A stretch of 64,000 bases of DNA, from NCBI GenBank assembly GCA_030685015.1, contig JAUXWS010000046.1:11683-75682 (forward strand). The letters are read 5' to 3'. The position numbers and the translations under genes were made by a program. Positions within the stretch are counted from its first letter, which is position 1. Each line of letters starts with the position of its first letter. The notes beneath the pieces were generated by a model. The model did not search any database, was not told the DNA's origin, and saw nothing but the letters and a program-made list of their open reading frames with translations. This DNA is from a bacterium. GTDB lineage: Bacteria > CAIWAD01. Below are positions 61,201 through 64,000 of the stretch, one piece after another.

Positions 61201-63061
61201 CACCTTCGACTGGGTGGAGCTGGATCCCTTCTACGGCGGCAGCGGCGCCACGCGCCTCTTGCTCACCGACGACGCCGTCACCACCATCGACCTGCCCTTC
61301 CCGCTCACCCACTACGGGCGCACGGGCAGCCGGCTCAGCATCTGCTCCAACGGCTGGGTCTCCCTGGGCGACACCTGGATCGACGACTTCCGCAACTGGA
61401 ACCTGCCCAGCAGCCTGGGGCCGCCCAATCTCATCGCCGCCTTCTGGGACGACCTCAAGCCCCGCTACCCGGATTCCCTTTACGTGCCCGTCTACTGGCG
61501 CCATGATCCGGCCGAGGGCCGGGTGGTGGTCTCCTGGAGCCGCACCTACAACCGCTATGCCTGGGAGAACCCCGGCCAGCCCGTGCAGGAGTTTCAGCTC
61601 ATCCTCTACGACCAGGAGACGAGACCCACCCCCACGGGGGACACCGAGATCCTGGTGCAGTGGAAGGACGTGACGGACCTGGACCAGAACAACAACTTCG
61701 CCACCTGTGGCATGGAGAACTACGGCCACAACATCGGCATCCAGGTAAGCTACGCCAACATGCCCTCGCCAGGATGCCGGGGCTTCGGATCGGGCCGCGG
61801 CGTGCTCTTCACCACCCGTCCGCCCCTGCACGACAGCTCCTACCGGGTGCGCGTGCTGGTGCCCCTGCCCCAGCAGTGGCTCACCAACACCAGCCCCGTG
61901 CTGCGCTGGGACCACGAGAGCTTCGCCCAGGTGCTGCAGCGCAACGATCTGGTCTACACCGTGAGCGTGTCCACCGCCGCCGAGCTGCTCTTCAGCCGCG
62001 AGGTGAACGCCGCCGGCGAGCTGGACCTGGCCGGCCAGGGCCTGACCCTGCCGGAGAACACAACCCTCTTCCTTGATCTGAGCGCACGTGCCGACACGAC
62101 GGACTATCCCGCCCTGCAGGGCCGCGTCACATTCTTCATCGACGCCACGGCGCCCGGCCTGACGCCGGCCCTGCTGGCCAGCACCCTTTATCCCGGCCAT
62201 CTGGAGCTGGGCCTTCTCGCCAGCGAGCCACTATCACAGCTTAGCGCCCGCGTCCTGGACGCCCAAGGCAACCTGGTCACGGAGCTGGTGCAGGATCCGG
62301 GGCGGACCCTCCTGGGCTCCGGCCAGGAACTGCGCTACCTGCGCGCCCAGCTGGGCACGGGTTTCCACCTCCTGCACGTGTCCGCCACGGACCTGCATGG
62401 CCTGGACGCGGTGGAGGAGCTGCCCCTGGTGGCCGCTCCCGTCACGGCGGGCGCGCTGTTCCTGCCCGGTGCGGCGGAGGCGGAGCTGGCCTGGCGCGGC
62501 GGCGCGGGGTGGAGCCTCATGATGGGTCGGCGGGAGGCCGGTGATGCCCGCCTGCACACACTGGGCAACGACCTGTGCGCCGTGGACCTGCGGCTGCCCG
62601 AGGGCACGCAGCAGGCCTGGCTGCAACTGGCGGCGCCGGAGGGCCTGGTCCTGGTTGGCAAAGAGGGCGCCACCTGGCGCCGGCTGGAGCAGGAGCGGGC
62701 GGGCGGCCGGCTGTCGGCCCGCCTGGATCGGTCCATGACGGTGGGTCTCATGCCCGCCGACGCGGTGGCGGACGTGGCACCCCTCGCCTTCCACCTGGAG
62801 GGCAACCATCCCAATCCCTTCAATCCGGAGACCTGGATCCGCTTCCAGCTGCCCGATGAAGGCGAGACGCGTCTGGTCATCTACAACCTGGCCGGCGAGC
62901 AGGTGCGCCGGATCGCCGCGGGGCGGCTGGCGGCCGGTACCCACCAGGTGCGCTGGGACGGTCGCTCGGACACGGGCCGGCCCGTGGCCAGCGGCCACTA
63001 TCTGGCCCGCCTGGAATGGCAGGGTCAGGCGCGCACCCAACGCATGCTGCTGATTCGCTAA
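58244..63061 (+). CDS. Giant C25 (gingipain-like) peptidase-family exported protein
   Basis: 1605 residues. Signal peptide (LFTLALLGLFAAPSRA), a propeptide-like region, then a C25 domain at about 250-640. Its hallmarks are FPVYVIVGSPNYL, FLLLIGDVDGPAA, the catalytic-Cys region VGSFVCQTGAFG (C517), DPCFGEKFVRLGGPGAPKGAVAFVGPSD, and NVLGDPDLNIW. The canonical GHG with the catalytic His reads GWAN (W484), so protease activity is uncertain. A long array of beta-sandwich modules follows, and the last 90 residues start NHPNPFNPETWIRF, a FlgD-like C-terminal domain ending SGHYLARLEW ... MLLIR. GGGAG precedes the start. Probable T9SS-like cargo or adhesin. Confidence 0.9.
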   Translation: MMIRRPLFTLALLGLFAAPSRALPPLPENLDPARVAEWTLVRAAEPGLDWSAANSATTVAWTPGSLWRVELRDGSTRFLTEGGARETEAEGQLLLPRESRWLEVPPTGAIRLVVEELRLRPLDGVKLGLGRAEDALVGQADGDRELLDADHSATVELARAGGFDRPVLLGQPVVFRDLRMVSLSLQPVIHHEGRLQAVESLRLRLDYGAVESSASRPLAGLAEEPVVAGNELGATHAWSSNWERVYQALVPNHGQFYNQVDDSVFPVYVIVGSPNYLNIVNPGMEEFIKWKREKGFDVRIVTFDQMPGGAATISFDNLRAWTRTMWEQMRPEFLLLIGDVDGPAACPTSVVQAHTGDWDVSDHFYALQEGTDFFPELFVGRYSVDSASQLYVMAQKPVFHEKMPTLSGGGWLTRGLVVSCNYADSGTPPISPNLTSRWVIDKLRANGFTITAQDSLFYPPLTNGATPIINALNQGRGIVSYRGWANSNGWIYPAFDRSHMDLLVNDLRMPVVGSFVCQTGAFGQGSGDVIVEDPCFGEKFVRLGGPGAPKGAVAFVGPSDLHTRTQYNNPVCSGFFTAIFDLNMTGIGAALLNGKMELYNGYPLERDDPYSSYFYFHIYNVLGDPDLNIWRGEPLPMVLTAPDQLAPGQSVLEVLVRDQAGDPVDGAVVTLIAGADGSQMLARGVTRNGQVLLAVDPAQLPVGLTTALTANHIDHLPAQHYLPVTAQAVALELTGLQIVEETADGQYRAGEELEVRLTLRASGTSAVPEGTAVLRDPAQWEILPDWFTIETGTVATPAIPAGASTVTEEAFRIRLAADAPNHGLLHLVADLAAGPYQGVVDGRLTLSNLALGLVSAAWRSGEAQLLSDRADTLDLVLENIGAFDLGGAQLTLGSLDPRIEVEEGGAWLPTLAQGATASASFVLEGGAGLFTGQALHVLLQVEAEGRSAALPVPLPVGGILPEDPMGPDDHGYYAIESEDYDVSTHPTFDWVELDPFYGGSGATRLLLTDDAVTTIDLPFPLTHYGRTGSRLSICSNGWVSLGDTWIDDFRNWNLPSSLGPPNLIAAFWDDLKPRYPDSLYVPVYWRHDPAEGRVVVSWSRTYNRYAWENPGQPVQEFQLILYDQETRPTPTGDTEILVQWKDVTDLDQNNNFATCGMENYGHNIGIQVSYANMPSPGCRGFGSGRGVLFTTRPPLHDSSYRVRVLVPLPQQWLTNTSPVLRWDHESFAQVLQRNDLVYTVSVSTAAELLFSREVNAAGELDLAGQGLTLPENTTLFLDLSARADTTDYPALQGRVTFFIDATAPGLTPALLASTLYPGHLELGLLASEPLSQLSARVLDAQGNLVTELVQDPGRTLLGSGQELRYLRAQLGTGFHLLHVSATDLHGLDAVEELPLVAAPVTAGALFLPGAAEAELAWRGGAGWSLMMGRREAGDARLHTLGNDLCAVDLRLPEGTQQAWLQLAAPEGLVLVGKEGATWRRLEQERAGGRLSARLDRSMTVGLMPADAVADVAPLAFHLEGNHPNPFNPETWIRFQLPDEGETRLVIYNLAGEQVRRIAAGRLAAGTHQVRWDGRSDTGRPVASGHYLARLEWQGQARTQRMLLIR

Positions 63062-63071
63062 GGAGGGCACG

Positions 63072-63668
63072 ATGAACATGGGACGCAACCGAGGCCTCCT
63101 CGTCTGGCCGCTGCTGGCCCTGCTGGCGGGTTGTTCCGACCATTCCGGCGGGGACGGGCCCTCCCTGGGCGCCGCCTGGGACGAGTTTCGCAGCGGGGAT
63201 TGGTCGGCCGCCAGCGAGGCCTTCCTGAGCGCGGTGGAGAGCCATCCCGCTTCGGCCGAGGCCTGGTGCGGGCTGGGCTGGAGCCGGGCCGCCCTCCACG
63301 CCTCGGGCGGGCAGCCGGGCGACCTGCGCGAGGGGGTGCTGCTCGCCTTCCGCCAGGCCGATCACCTGCAGGCGGGCTACGTGGACGCCTGGGCGGGCCT
63401 GGCCGGCTTCCACAGCGCCCTGGGGGACACAATGCTGGCCTTGAACTGGGCCATGGACGCGGCGGAGTCGGGCGGCGCCGCCTACGTCTTCCCGCACCGG
63501 GCCTCGGTGAACCACCGCTCCCTGCGCAAGATCGCCGCCTGGAACCTGTTCAAGCTGGGCCGCTACGGCGAAGCCGGCGGCCAGGTGCGCCATGTGCTGC
63601 CGACCTTCCAGTACGCGGATCGGCCGGATTCATTGGAGGTTCTGCTGGAGGGCATCGGCAGCCTGTGA
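63072..63668 (+). CDS. TPR-like lipoprotein
   Basis: 198 residues with a good lipobox (LLALLAGCS, Cys near 21). The mature part has helical repeats resembling TPRs (SAEAWCGLGWSRAAL, GYVDAWAGLAGFHSALGD, AAWNLFKLGRYGEA), a protein-interaction scaffold. No specific family. AAGGAGGG precedes the ATG; a second ATG two codons later is possible. It lies 10 bases after the giant peptidase, so it may assist secretion or anchoring of that protein. Confidence 0.82.
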   Translation: MNMGRNRGLLVWPLLALLAGCSDHSGGDGPSLGAAWDEFRSGDWSAASEAFLSAVESHPASAEAWCGLGWSRAALHASGGQPGDLREGVLLAFRQADHLQAGYVDAWAGLAGFHSALGDTMLALNWAMDAAESGGAAYVFPHRASVNHRSLRKIAAWNLFKLGRYGEAGGQVRHVLPTFQYADRPDSLEVLLEGIGSL

Positions 63669-63700
63669 CGGCAGGGAATTTCTGCATCCGCATTTTTTCC

Positions 63701-63729
63701 TTGGCCGGGCTAAAGAGATGACCTATTCT
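63701..63729 (+). promoter_or_regulatory. Candidate promoter TTGGCC-17-TATTCT
   Basis: TTGGCC at 63701-63706 and TATTCT at 63724-63729 with a 17-base spacer, in the AT-richer gap after the TPR-like gene. It would drive the short unit that ends at the terminator 63868-63898. Confidence 0.5.
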
Positions 63730-63771
63730 TGCCGATGGGTTTGGCAACATCGTCAATCAGGAGGGCTGCCG

Positions 63772-63834
63772 ATGACCGATGAACACCGTACCCACAGCAT
63801 CCAGCCCTGCACGGAGGCCCCATCGGCTCCGTGA
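63772..63834 (+). CDS. Possible 20-residue peptide (mini-gene)
   Basis: MTDEHRTHSIQPCTEAPSAP, with AGGAGGG nine bases before the ATG. It sits between a promoter candidate and an intrinsic terminator, so it forms a complete small unit. It has no run of one amino acid that would mark a classic attenuator leader. A small hairpin (GAATC/GATTC) lies between it and the terminator. Real translation is unproven; the RNA itself could be the product. Confidence 0.4.
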   Translation: MTDEHRTHSIQPCTEAPSAP

Positions 63835-63867
63835 CCTGAATCGCAAGATTCACGATTCGCTGAAGGC

Positions 63868-63898
63868 AAGGCCCCGCCCCACCGGCGGGGCCTTCTTT
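63868..63898 (+). terminator. Intrinsic terminator
   Basis: Stem AAGGCCCCGCC / GGCGGGGCCTT (11 bp, perfect), 5-base loop, then CTTT. It ends the short unit beginning near 63730. The group II intron-like sequence begins two bases after this element. Confidence 0.88.
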
Positions 63899-63900
63899 AA

Positions 63901-64000
63901 GTGCGCCCAGCATGGGCGCCGTCCTGGAGGTGCAAGTCCTCCCGTGAGCAGACCATCGTGAACGAAGTGAAGCGCAACTGCGGAAGGGCAACCGACCGTG
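63901..64000 (+). mobile_element. 5' end of a group II intron (truncated by window)
   Basis: Begins GTGCGCCCAGCATGGGCGCC. Group II introns start GUGYG, and bacterial ones such as the IIC intron of Oceanobacillus begin GUGUGCCCGGCAUGGGUGC, so the first 19 bases match the 5' domain I stem pattern. GGTGCAAGTCC at about 63929-63939 corresponds to the following GGUGNNAGUCC stretch. It lies directly after the terminator hairpin and T tract, the favoured site of IIC (bacterial C) introns. The ribozyme core, the reverse-transcriptase ORF and domain V would lie beyond the window. Class is inferred from context only. Confidence 0.7.

Noticed and set aside
1-64000. tRNA and rRNA genes
   Set aside because: No T-arm (GGTTCRANNCC) with a matching acceptor stem and no rRNA-like blocks were seen in the gaps; small RNAs cannot be excluded by eye.
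1-64000. Sigma-54 promoters (TGGCAC-N5-TTGC) for the NtrC-type regulator
   Set aside because: Candidate TGGCA boxes (e.g. near 40178 and 42384) lack the TTGC box at the right spacing; none convincing.

Overview
The window is GC-rich, densely coding DNA, almost certainly chromosomal, from a diderm bacterium. Outer-membrane biology is indicated by LspA, a LolA-like carrier, an AmiC-type amidase with an EnvC-like activator, a Wzz/BY-kinase and several lipoproteins. Two very large secreted proteins end in FlgD-like/T9SS-like domains with an NPFNP motif, and many gene starts carry a TAnnTT -10-like element. Together these point to a candidate phylum of the FCB (Fibrobacterota-Chlorobiota-Bacteroidota) superphylum. 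That placement is inference. No rRNA, tRNA or CRISPR array was seen.

Layout. 1-6.5 kb: end of a purine nucleoside phosphorylase gene, then ileS, a DksA-like zinc protein, lspA, an rluD-type synthase and a NYN-LOTUS protein. 6.6-10.7 kb: a minus-strand exported beta-rich protein, a small coiled-coil protein, a J-domain co-chaperone, a repeat-bearing intergenic region and a small membrane protein. 10.8-14.8 kb: a signalling cluster (NtrC-type regulator, double-receiver protein, HDOD protein). 15.1-16.5 kb: a broken FGE/sulfatase-modifying-like gene with an in-frame nonsense codon and a 165-bp palindromic insertion. 16.5-23 kb: dus, hsp20, lon and a hybrid histidine kinase. 23.2-29.4 kb, minus strand: metG, ricT, holB and an EnvC-like gene. 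This keeps the holB-ricT-metG neighbourhood known from Bacillus, and metG and ricT carry repeat-rich 3' flanks. 29.4-37.8 kb: an overlapping run gcvT, comB-like, ftsK, lolA-like, flippase-like membrane protein, Wzz/BY-kinase. 37.9-41.8 kb: ispE-spoVG-prs-rplY-pth, again Bacillus-like gene order, then an RRM protein. 42.0-48.2 kb: nuoA-B-C-D-G-H-I without E, F or J-N. 48.2-54.7 kb: amidase, folC, mntP, pyrF, a PilZ protein, pyrE and an MBL-fold protein. 54.7-63.7 kb: exported proteins (tiny lipoprotein, cyclophilin, M14 carboxypeptidase, giant C25-like peptidase, TPR-like lipoprotein). 63.7-64 kb: a mini transcription unit ending in an intrinsic terminator, immediately followed by what looks like the 5' end of a group II intron running off the window.

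Most genes are housekeeping and tightly packed with 1-4 base stop/start overlaps. The unusual content is in the seams: partial duplications of the 3' ends of three genes (metG, ricT, nuoD), hexanucleotide repeats next to metG/ricT, the palindromic element in the FGE-like pseudogene, the reduced nuo operon, a C25-like protease lacking the canonical catalytic histidine, and the intron placed directly after a terminator.
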